Assembly (NCBI GenBank): GCA_914767715.1
Contig: OU612069.1
Coordinates: 1 to 64,000 of the forward strand
Direction of reading: 5' to 3'
DNA from: Membranipora membranacea
Taxonomy: Eukaryota > Bryozoa > Gymnolaemata > Cheilostomatida > Membraniporidae
DNA length: 64,000 nucleotides
Made by a program: the position numbers and the translations under genes. Position 1 is the first letter of the stretch. Every line of letters starts with the position of its first letter. Of this stretch, positions 36,953-47,500 are shown one piece after another. The notes under the pieces are model-generated. The model did no database searches. It was not told the DNA's origin and saw nothing but the letters and a program-made list of their open reading frames with translations.

Positions 36953-38296
36953 AGATTATTTACACATTTGTTGCCTTCAACTTAGAAGAAGATGTGTCGT
37001 TCAACTTCATAATATGGATCTGAGGTGTTAAAAAGTCATAGAAAATTGATTATGTAACCCATACTTTGTAATGAAAAATATCTTTTAGATCATAATCGAT
37101 CCCGGAAAACACGGATTGCAGCATGGACTATTTTCTATCCCTAGTACAATCTCTATTATATCCAAAGGCTCCTGCTATAATATATATAGACTTGGTATGG
37201 GATGTAACTGATGGTCGCTCTTTTGTTCCTTCACACAAATATTAGAACTGTTCCAGCTTCAACATCCTTTCTGCCATAAGTATCTCATATCCCAACATGC
37301 ATTAGTCCTCGAGTCACCCATTACGCACTTGTGATATGATAAACACCCAGTTTATGTGTTAAATCTAGTAGAACTGCTCCTATTTCTAAAGTGAAAATTA
37401 ACAATCAACACACAGCAGGCGTGTTAAATTTTACCTTACGGTAGAGACACGGGGGTCAGCAAACATTAAATTTCTAGACACCATCAATATTTCTGACAGC
37501 CCCTCCCCTCACTCTGCCTCCACCTTAACATCGTTTTTCCCAGTTAGAGGTTTGCTGAGCTGCACAATAAACAAAACTAAATTAATTAAATCTAAATCTT
37601 GGTCAGGATGTACATTGACCAGTAATTGAAGTTGATATGGCCAGATCGGAGATCGCAAAACACACACAACAAATATAGCAGATTTAAATTGATATTATAT
37701 CAGCATGATTACTTCTGAGGTGATTCACTTACAGTAAACAGAGGACTGGATATGCTGGTACTGCTCAGGGCTAGTGATGTGAGAGAAGCAGGATATTGGG
37801 GTCTCTCAGATACTTGGTCGATGTGTGTCGGTCAGTGTAGGTGTTTGTGGGCCGCTCTCCCAGCGATCAGAGACAATCGTTACCTATTGGCTATTTTTAG
37901 AAAATATCGGAATGCTGGTATTGAATATACAGACAACCTTCAGAGTAGTTGGTCTTTTACATCTTACAGTTTCCTATCAGGTACTCAGGTGGGTAGAGAA
38001 GTAGGTGTATATGAGGGTCTAGTGGTTGACATGAACGCTAGTAAAGCTTATCGAGTGGTTAGCTTAAAAACTGGGAAAGTGCTGGTATGTTTAGATGACT
38101 AGAGGGTTCTGGTACCTGTTTACTGGTTGTAGAATCATAATGATTATTAGTCAGCTGCCACCCCCCCCCCCCCCATATAGAGCTGTACACGTCAACACAT
38201 CAGCCGTACTCTCACCTGGACCGCTTATTACCACACAGACACACAGACAGACACAGACCACATGAAACGCTCACCAAGGCAGTAAGAGAAGAGATT
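36953..38296. repeat. 1.34 kb tandem triplication, unit 2
   Basis: Offset 1344 bp from unit 1. Almost identical, with a shorter C run (about 15) near 38161. Confidence 0.92.
37752..38102 (+). CDS. Unrecognised 116-aa ORF in repeat unit 2
   Basis: Same frame as in unit 1, with a single amino-acid difference (SGTQ for SGPQ). No domain is recognised and coding status is unproven. Confidence 0.3.
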   Translation: MLVLLRASDVREAGYWGLSDTWSMCVGQCRCLWAALPAIRDNRYLLAIFRKYRNAGIEYTDNLQSSWSFTSYSFLSGTQVGREVGVYEGLVVDMNASKAYRVVSLKTGKVLVCLDD

Positions 38297-39635
38297 ATTT
38301 ACACATTTGTTGCCTTCAACTTAGAAGAAGATGTGTCGTTCAACTTCATAATATGGATCTGAGGTGTTAAAAAGTCATAGAAAATTGATTATGTAACCCA
38401 TACTTTGTAATGAAAAATATCTTTTAGATCATAATCGATCCCGGAAAACACGGATTGCAGCATGGACTATTTTCTATCCCTAGTACAATCTCTATTATAT
38501 CCAAAGGCTCCTGCTATAAGATATATAGACTTGGTATGGGATGTAACTGATGGTCGCTCTTTTGTTCCTTCACACAAATATTAGAACTGTTCCAGCTTCA
38601 ACATTCTTTCTGCCATAAGTATCTCATATCCCAACATGCAATAGTCCTCGAGTCACCCATTACGCACTTGTGATATGATAAACACCCAGTTTATGTGTTA
38701 AATCTAGTAGAACTGCTCCTATTTCTAAAGTGAAAATTAACAATCAACACACAGCAGGCGTGTTAAATTTTACCTTACGGTAGAGACACGGGGGTCAGCA
38801 AACATTAAATTTCTAGACACCATCAATATTTCTGACAGCCCCTCCCCTCACTCTGCCTCCACCTTAACATCGTTTTTCCCAGTTAGAGGTTTGCTGAGCT
38901 GCACAATAAACAAAACTTAATTAATTAAATCTAAATCTGGGTCAGGATGTGCATTGACCAGTAATTGAAGTTGATATGGCCAGATCAGAGATCGCAAAAC
39001 ACACACAACAAATATAGCAGATTTAAATTGATATTATATCAGCATGATTACTTCTGAGGTGATTCACTTACAGTAAACAGAGGACTGGATATGCTGGTAC
39101 TGCTCAGGGCTAGTGATGTGAGAGAAGCAGGATATTGGGGTCTCTCAGATACCTGGTCGGTGTGTGTTGGTCAGTGTAGGTGTTTGTTGGCCGCTTTCCA
39201 GCGATCAGAGACCATCGTTACCTTGTGGCTATTTTTACACAATATCAGAATGCTGGTATTGAATATACAGACCACCTTCAGAGTAGATGGTCTTTTACAT
39301 CTTACAGTTTCCTATCAGGTCCTCAGGTGGGTAGAGAAGTAGTGTGTAGATGAGGGTCTAGTGGTTGCCATGAACACTAGTAAAGCTTATTGAGTGGTTA
39401 GCTTAAAAACTGGGAAAGTGCTGGTATGTTTAGATGACTAGAGGGTTTCGGTACCTGTTTACTGGTTGTAGAATCATAAAGATTATTAGTCAGCTGCCAC
39501 CCCCCCCCCCCCCCCATATAGAGCTGTACACGTCAACACATCAGCCGTACTCTCACCTGGACCGCTTATTACCACACAGACACACAGACAGACACAGACC
39601 GCATGAAACGCTCACCAAGGCAATAAGAGAAGAGT
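38297..39635. repeat. 1.34 kb tandem triplication, unit 3 (more diverged)
   Basis: Offset 1339-1344 bp from unit 2. It has many more substitutions than unit 2, with divergence concentrated in the ORF half. It ends near AGAGAAGAG, where the other units continue into ATTATTTACAC. Confidence 0.9.
39091..39445 (+). pseudogene. Frame-disrupted third copy of the repeat-unit ORF
   Basis: A one-base loss near 39197 (GCTTTCCAGC versus GCTCTCCCAGC) shifts the frame. Further substitutions and a later in-frame TGA would break it anyway. Confidence 0.5.
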
Positions 39636-39671
39636 CCTCTGAAATATAAATAACGGTACCTGAATAAATAC

Positions 39672-39790
39672 TGTGATAATATCAGAGTAAGTATGCTTTC
39701 TTACTCTGTGATAATATCAGAGTAAGGATGCTTTCTTACTCTGTGATAATATCAGAGTAAGGATGCTTTCTTACTCTGTGATAATATTGT
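39672..39790. repeat. 36-bp tandem repeat x 3 with internal hairpin
   Basis: Three copies of a unit with GATAATATCAGAGTAAGGAT then GCTTTCTTACTCT. AGAGTAAG and CTTACTCT inside each unit can pair. Confidence 0.9.
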
Positions 39791-40013
39791 GTCAATATGA
39801 TATGGCAGAGTCTAGTAGTCTACATTTCATGTAGTCCAAGTCCACCGTCCGACCGCCTGATTGATTGTGCCCTGCTCACAAAGTTATTTCTCTTGATTGC
39901 TCAGAGAAAAAGCTTTATTGCTTGCCACAGGGATAGGATTTCACTATGAGAATATTGGCAAACCCTTATTGATTAGTAGCCTCCCAGTCTTAATAAATAC
40001 TCCCTCCTGACCT

Positions 40014-40698
40014 CATGGGCGTCAAGGATTTACCAAGGGGTGCTCCTTTTAGCTGTGGATTAGTTGGTGGCATGTGTAAGCGGGGAGGGTGCGGGAGGGA
40101 AATTTTTTGAAATTCGAGACCCAAAAAGAGACATTCTGGTACATACCAGCCAACTTTTATGGATGAGCAACACCAAGCATGATACCAAAAATATTTAACA
40201 GCAACAGCCTCTTGCCCAGGCCCCGATTGAAAGTTCTAGCGATAAAAGAAAACACTGAGTTCCCTGGTAGTAGCCTAGTTAGATAGTTTATTCGTGAACA
40301 AATTTAAAAAATGGTTGGATTAAAAACAGACCAAAGAGTACTTAGTGAACTACCAGTAAATACATACAGCATTCTTGCACCTGCAAGACCATTATTTATT
40401 AGGCCTCATTTGTTTGATTATTAGTCATTGACGTTGCAGAATGGTACAATTGTACCCAGCTCCAGTTTTCTGCTGTGTAGCCTGGAAAAGGAATCGATTA
40501 CCTGGCCCAATATTAAGAATTCATATTGATTGGGCAACAACAACAACAGGGCAAAATGATTGGCCCAGTTATTGGCTACAAGGAGTTCCTCTGACACTGG
40601 CAAGGATAAACAACTCAAATTGTTAAAAAAAAAAAAAAATTTAAACCTCCCAAGGGGTGCTCACTTGAGCACCCTGAGCACCCCTTCTGACGCCCATG
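40014..40698. mobile_element. Non-autonomous hAT-like DNA transposon
   Basis: Terminal inverted repeats CATGGGCGTCA(A/G) followed by AAGGGGTGCTC start at 40014 and end at 40698. A perfect 8-bp direct repeat CCTGACCT flanks it (40006-40013 and 40699-40706). An 8-bp target duplication and a CA(T/G)GGGCG-type end are marks of the hAT superfamily. The 685-bp interior has an A(14) run and no transposase. A short plus ORF (40441-40626) is not recognisable. Confidence 0.88.
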
Positions 40699-40706
40699 CC
40701 TGACCT

Positions 40707-41124
40707 GATGTTAAGACAATACAAGTAAATATTTTCAATGTAGCAAAATTCTTGCTGATAAATTCTGTGGTTCCATCATGAGATAATTCTGTCCATCATA
40801 GATACAATATTGAGTTACCAACCATGGCTGCTGAAAAGTGAGAAATGAAAATGGTGCTACATTGCACTAGGTGTAAAAAATTGCTTGCGATGTTCCTTCA
40901 TCAAAACAATTCAGGAACATGATCGGATAGGTTGCACCAACCGACTACCTGCTAATCCCCACTAAATCTAAATACAGAACCAGTATCCTTATTGTTTTAC
41001 ATCACAACCGGAATAGCAACAGATATAACTTCAATAGTATTAATATTAAATCAATTCTGCTATACATAGCATTACATAGCATATATTTTACTTGACCTAC
41101 ATCTTAATCTGGTTAAATCAATCT
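40707..41124. other. Intergenic, nothing recognised
   Basis: AT-rich sequence. I see no gene or repeat unit. Confidence 0.4.
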
Positions 41125-41176
41125 CATTAACCGGGTCATAAACCGGGTCATTAACCGGGTCATTAACCGGGTCATT
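41125..41176. repeat. 12-bp tandem repeat CATTAACCGGGT x 4
   Basis: Four copies, one with CATAAACCGGGT. Confidence 0.9.
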
Positions 41177-41362
41177 GCACTTCCTGACCAAGGGTTATCG
41201 TTTTTCATATTTTTATCGTTTACAAAAGAGCTCAGCCAGAATTTTTGGCCACAATTTTTCAGGCGACATTTGTGGACAATGATATTTTATACTTGGAACG
41301 CAGAGGCCTTCTCTCAATTGGATATCCATATCATTCATTACTCTTGGCCATTGTCAGGTTTA

Positions 41363-41598
41363 GATGACTAAAGACCTGTTAGATGTAGGAACTAGAGACT
41401 CCTTGATAAGATGACTAAAGACCTGTTAGATGTAGGAACTAGAGACTCCTTGATAAGATGACTAAAGACCTGTTAGATGAGGGAACTAGAGACTCCTTGA
41501 TAAGATGACTAAAGACCTGTTAGATGAGGGAACTAGAGACTCCTTGATAAGATGACTAATGACCTGTTAGATGTAGGAACTAGAGACTCCTTGATAAG
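41363..41598. repeat. 47-bp minisatellite x 5
   Basis: Five nearly identical units starting GATGACTAAAGACCTGTTAG and ending CTCCTTGATAA, with TGTAGG/TGAGGG variation. Confidence 0.95.
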
Positions 41599-41599
41599 A

Positions 41600-43455
41600 T
41601 GCCCAGTTGGATTTTGGCCGAGGATACTATGGAGTCTAAAATGATCCTACAACAGAAACTTGAATAAAATGGAGGCCATCTAAGTTCTTGTCATCCCACT
41701 ATCTCGACTCTCTGGAATATCTCGACTCTCTGGAATACCAACTGCCATATTTTATAGAACAGCTCATAATATTTGTATTTACTGGTGTGGATTCAAAACC
41801 AGGATGAGCCTGCATAGGCAATCTCGCTGTGCGGTGAAGTTGTGGGAAATCTTGAAGGACAATTAAAACTTAATAGTGGTACCCTGAGTTATTTCAAACA
41901 TGGGGTTGCTAAGTTTCTATGCTGCAGTTTGGAGCAAAGCAATCAGATGGTTACCTCATCTAGCTTATGATAAATGTTTGAATTTTTGTCACCATATAAT
42001 GATATAATAATATAAGTGATGATTTGTACATACATACTCCTGTATCTCTGATGGCTTCCATAGTCTAATAAGTGAAGACCAAACTATCACAACATTAATC
42101 AGCCAGCGCTGAACACACAGCTCAAAGAGGTCCCTCAGTAAATAACCTATCAATGGGTTCCTCTATCTCACATTTTATCAACAATAATTTATGATACTAC
42201 CTATATAGTACTTAATAATAATAAAAGATTTGTTTGATGAGTTTGTTCATGTAAGTCACCATTCAGGAGAGGAGATGTGAGCCTGTCATGATATACAAGC
42301 CAAAAACATTCATGCTAATATTACATTTAGTATTACATAACTAGTGTTAAAATTATACCCACTGTAGGCGAACACAAGCTGAATACAGCGGTTTGATGTG
42401 CCAATTGTTTGTAGCATATTATTATTATATGTAAGCTCCTCTGATGCTGGAGTAGCATAGATCTTATTCGCTGCCTTTTCTGATATTATTGTTGTAGTAT
42501 GATGATCAGTTTCACACTGATCACGTGATATACTATTACATGTATATCTCTGATCGATAGAGAGTAAATTAATTCACTTAACATGTGAACCACATCAGAA
42601 GGAACTTGGTGTGAAAACCCGAAGTCAATTTTATAAATTAGGGGGAGGTAAATGTTGGGTACTCAAACTAAATTGACTCTACCAATCAGAGATACACATG
42701 ATAATAGTGTAGTAGTTTCAATGTCAGTGTGGGTCATTTTTGCTTAATTGAATTCACCTGCGATATTATGAGAGCCAAGTCAGGTTGTTTAACTGTGCAG
42801 CTTTCCACAAAATTATCTATTTGTGCATTTCTTCGCATCTGATGGTATGAATACAGCAAACAAGTGGATGATATCGATGTCTCCTGGCAAAAAGTGAGGA
42901 CCGCATTTTAGTGTATAAGTTACAAGTTATTGTGACAAAGACAATATTCTCATGAATGAGAAAAAACAAAATCAAGAATCAGCTCTCACATTGTGACTAG
43001 ACCAGCGATGTGGATGCAATTATTTGTATTGTCTGAATTTTGAGTGACATTAGAATGGTGTGGTCATATACTTATTGATTACCGGTCAAAGTTCTTTTAA
43101 GAGTAAAAGTTTCTGGATCATTGAGATTTTTCGGAAATGTAAATCCCACGACACCATAGTAGGCTACTGCTCATGTCATACCCTTACATGTGATCAGTGA
43201 CACTACCAAGGCTCGCGGTCTCACATCGCAATCCTTAGTGACAAGGCAATACAGAATGACATGTAACTAATGTGTACATGTCATATAAGTGTAATTTTAT
43301 GTCAAATAAAAACTATTTCATTGGAATGTTTTATTTATATAGAACTAATAAATAGATTATTATAATTAACAAAAATAAAATTTATTAGACCGTACTTTAC
43401 CATACCAGATAAAACACTAAAGAAGGAAGAGAAAGGAAAAGAAGTTAATCATGTC
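41600..43455. other. Intergenic, nothing recognised
   Basis: AT-rich. No supported exon, RNA or repeat was noted. Confidence 0.4.
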
Positions 43456-43459
43456 TGCG

Positions 43460-44105
43460 TATAACATCGCTATCGCTACCGCTACCGATAGCGGTACCGA
43501 TACCGATAGCGGTACCGCTATCGCTACCGCTATCGGTACCGCTACCGGTACCGCTACCGCTACCGCTATCGGTACCGATAGCGGTACCGATAGCGGTGCG
43601 GTACCGATAGCGGTACCGATAGCGGTACCGATAGCGGTACCGATAGCGATAGCGGTACTGATATCGGTACCGCTACCGCTACCGCTATCGGTACCGCTAT
43701 CGGTACCGCTATCGGTACCGCTATCGGTACCGCTATCGCTACCGCTATCGGTACCGCTACCGCTATCGGTACCGCTATCGGTACCGATAGCGGTACCGAT
43801 AGCGGTACCGATAGCGGTGCGGGTACCGATAGCGGTACCGCTATCGCTATCGGTACCGCTATCGGTACCGCTAGCGGTAGCGGTACCGATAGCGGTACCG
43901 ATAGCGGTGCGGTACCGATAGCGGTACCGCTATCGGTACCGCTATCGGTACCGATATCAGTACCGCTATCGCTATCGGTACCGCTATCGGTACCGCTATC
44001 GGTACCGCTATCGGTACCGCTATCGGTACCGCTTTCGGTACCGCTATCGGTACCGCACCGCTATCGGTACCGCACCGCTATCGGTATCGGTACCGCTATC
44101 GCTAG
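43460..44105. repeat. Self-complementary hexamer satellite (GGTACC / GATAGC / GCTATC / GCTACC)
   Basis: About 650 bp are built almost only of hexamers GGTACC, GATAGC, GCTATC and GCTACC, with rare slips (GGTGC, CGGTGCGG). GGTACC is palindromic and GATAGC is the reverse complement of GCTATC, so the array is full of overlapping inverted repeats. The plus ORF 43451-43921 (Val-Pro-Ile-Ala and Thr-Ala runs) is an artefact of the period. Confidence 0.95.
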
Positions 44106-44592
44106 ACTGTGATAAGACATGAAAATTACCAAATAATATCCCTCAGCTGTCGGGTCAGCTGTGTTAAAAATATCCCAAGAAAACTTAGATATAGATGTAG
44201 ATTTTCGCCTCTAGTGAAACTACTGAAAAAAACAAAACAATTTGTGTACGATTCTTATTGCGTCAAGTCAAGTTAATCACTTTCATACAAGCAACCGTCC
44301 ATCAGATCGAGTCAGATCAGACCAGTGTGACAAGTTAAACATCTAGGTGCTGGTTTAGGTCAGACAGTTACATAGTAATGTGTGTGATGAGGATAGCCCG
44401 GCTTTATATAAAAACTTCTACTACTACTAATCCTATTACCGATCAACCGGAGCAACCGGGAGTAACATCTCAGTTTGTACTACAACTCAGACAAGGAGTT
44501 CTGGGCTCCCTTAGTAGATAACACCGGCTGAGTCAGTGTACAGCGTAGTACACATCACACACGTATCACTGAATACCAGTGGTGTATAACTA
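44106..44592. other. 3' flank of the golgin-45 gene, nothing else seen
   Basis: It contains the presumed 3' UTR. No other feature. Confidence 0.4.
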
Positions 44593-47500
44593 TTATATAA
44601 CTGTATTAGCGCACTGTTTACACACACAGTTATTAGGATGTGATGTCATAGCTCCGCCCCTACCTCCTCCGGTGAGTAATAGAGGAGTAGATATACAGAA
44701 GAACGATTTAGTATTACGAGGAATCTCTTCAGTCTGAGGAATCTCTATAATCTTCTGTGGTAACAACAGCTGATCAGATAATACCTGTAAATATAACAAG
44801 TCATGTGACATCAGGTCATGTGACATAGAGTCATGTGACATCATAGTTACAACATACACGCCATCAAAAGAATTCAATGTTACACAGACCACATAGATTA
44901 CTGATGGACTAGCGGCAATGACAACCTCATCATTTAATGAATGTTGTAGTTTGAACCAATTTGAATTTCATATAAAAAAGAAGTTAGGGACAAGTTTACA
45001 TAAACATGCTGAGCTGTGTCACAGATGTTTGAGTCTGTTAGCAGCACAGACAAAAGTAGGAGGGATAGAGGCGGAGCTTATTACTTACATGATAAGCTTG
45101 TGCCTCAGCTTCACTGAAACCTTTTGTGGACCTCTCCGCTGCCCCCTGGTGTAGAGATTCTAAGTTGTCTCCCTTGACTAGATTGTTGCATATAGACAAC
45201 AGGCATTTGGAAAGATAGAGTGTAGTTGTTTGTGCAGTGACCTCAGGACTATATGCTGTGTTAGATAAACTTTGCAGTAATCTGAAACAGAAAAAGTGAT
45301 GATCTATTTAACTGAATTATCTTGTAAGCAAAAGAGGAAGAAGAACTGAAGACACATGACGAGTCTGAGTTGATCTCATCAGCCAGGTTATCATTAAGAC
45401 TGTGTGAACAATTAGTGATCACTGCACTAAAGATATCACATTCTCAAATCACTAACTTTGATCATATAGGTATGATTATATAAGAGTTGTCTCTCCAACA
45501 TCAAGGAGGACACAATTCCGAACATTATATAAGAATTGTCTCTCCAACATCAAGGAGGGCACAATTCCCAACACAAAGCGGAGTATTATTTATTTGTTTA
45601 AAGAGGTTTTCTAGAAAGTTTACAGATAACAGGGTAGTTAAAAAGTAACTTGTTGACCTCTATGATAGGAAATAAACTGGGCTAACATAGTCTAAAACTT
45701 GTACAGTGATGTCCAGTCAAGTAGTTATATATATACAGATCAGAGTATCTTAAATCTCCAGTTCCTTGCTGAGCAAAGTTGGGGATGTTTCCTGTTTCCT
45801 TTTCTTTATTTACTATTTCATTGAACCCTCTACTTGGTACTCGCTACCTGCACAGAATAATAGTCACTTATGCGCCGTGTGTAGATTATTATTACTTACC
45901 TGTGTGTAGATTATTATTACTTACCTGTTCGCCGTGTGTAGATTATTATTACTTACCTGTGCGCAGCGTGTAGATTATTATTACTTACTTGTGTGCCGTG
46001 TGTAGATTATTATTACTTACTTGTGTGCCGTGTGTAGATTATTATTACTTACTTGTGTGCCGTGTGTAGATTATTATTGACGTTCTGTCTCTCCTGTATC
46101 ATAGCTTGTAAAGCTGCTGCTGCCTCCGTGTATCTCTGAGTTAACATCAGCTGACTGTCTGATAGCTCCTCGGCTTGTACTCTGAGGGGAGAGTAAATAT
46201 AACAAGTATTATATACGTCTGTCTGTGAGTCTATCTGTGTGATTGGTACGTCTGGTATTCAGTGAGGTACTATTACACCTACATCTAATAACTCTGTATA
46301 TGATAGTGAATCTACTATAAATAATCACAAGTTACAATCCTAACATACTCATATTATAGATATACTATTATATCATGATCATGTATCTTGAAGCTGATGG
46401 TCATATCTCGACATTATCTATTATAAATAACTTTTATACCAGCAACCTGCCTCACATGTAACACTAGAGTGAATCTGTTTCTCAAGGTAACATCTCTTAA
46501 TCATAGAGGGGGCACCTTGCCTTGATGTTGAGCATTTTAATGTTGAGACAATCAAGATTTGAAAAGTAAGCCAACCTTTAATACTAGTGCTATACTGATC
46601 TTCGAACAATTAGCACCTGTGTGATAGATATATAGAAATGTGGAAGTTTTGCTTGCTGACCATATATCATATCAAAGACTACACAAAGACCAATGCATGT
46701 TACAGTCAGAGAGTTACTTATGATACAGTCTTGTCAGATTGTAAGGAAAGCTAACTCCTATTTTCTGCATTATAATGTCACGGTAAATGCAAATCTGACA
46801 AAACATATCACATGTAACTGCCTGACTATAACATGCATTGGTCTTTGTGTAGTCTGTACGTATACATAAATGTGATATATTTACCTGCTGGCCATATATT
46901 TACCTGCTGGCCATATATTTACTTTTCCACATATCAGCCTGGATAGAGACTCGGTCCAAATCTTCTACATCCTGATAAAGTTTCTCAGAATAAGATCCAA
47001 CTGTGGCTGCTAGGTGGGCTTTATCTCTACAATTATATAATATCATATATAAATATCCACATATATAACATAAGCTGTAATGTAAAACTACTAATATATT
47101 ATATATATATACAATGGTATCTCTTTAAATATTCAATTTATACATTATTATAAATATATATATATATGTCTAAAATGTGTAAAACTGTATACCATTATAT
47201 TTCACAAATTAAAAAAATATATGTATACATACTATAATATCCCTACAAATATATCTCATATATACTACAAGATGTCTATCAATAATTATATCAGATCAGG
47301 GTGTAAGTTAACCTCAGATTAGGTAACTTTAGGTTAGCGGTGAGCGTCACGTTGACCTGAGGATCTAATACCATCACATATTCACACTAAACTTTAAATA
47401 ATAACTTTACCCATCCGATCACTTCTATCTGGCTATCTGAGATATCTACGTCTAACCACGATCCCTGATCTATAGATTGTAAGGTCAAGGTTACTCACTG

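Noticed and set aside
43451-43921. 156-aa ORF of Val-Pro-Ile-Ala and Thr-Ala repeats
   Set aside because: Produced by the hexamer period. It has no splice context and the reverse strand is equally open.
46923-47026. Earlier donor for golgin-45 exon 6 (GGAAAA|GTAAAT)
   Set aside because: It can be made to join in phase only with a shifted acceptor and it loses the conserved SKYMASR segment. The donor at 46903 restores it with the normal TCAG acceptor.
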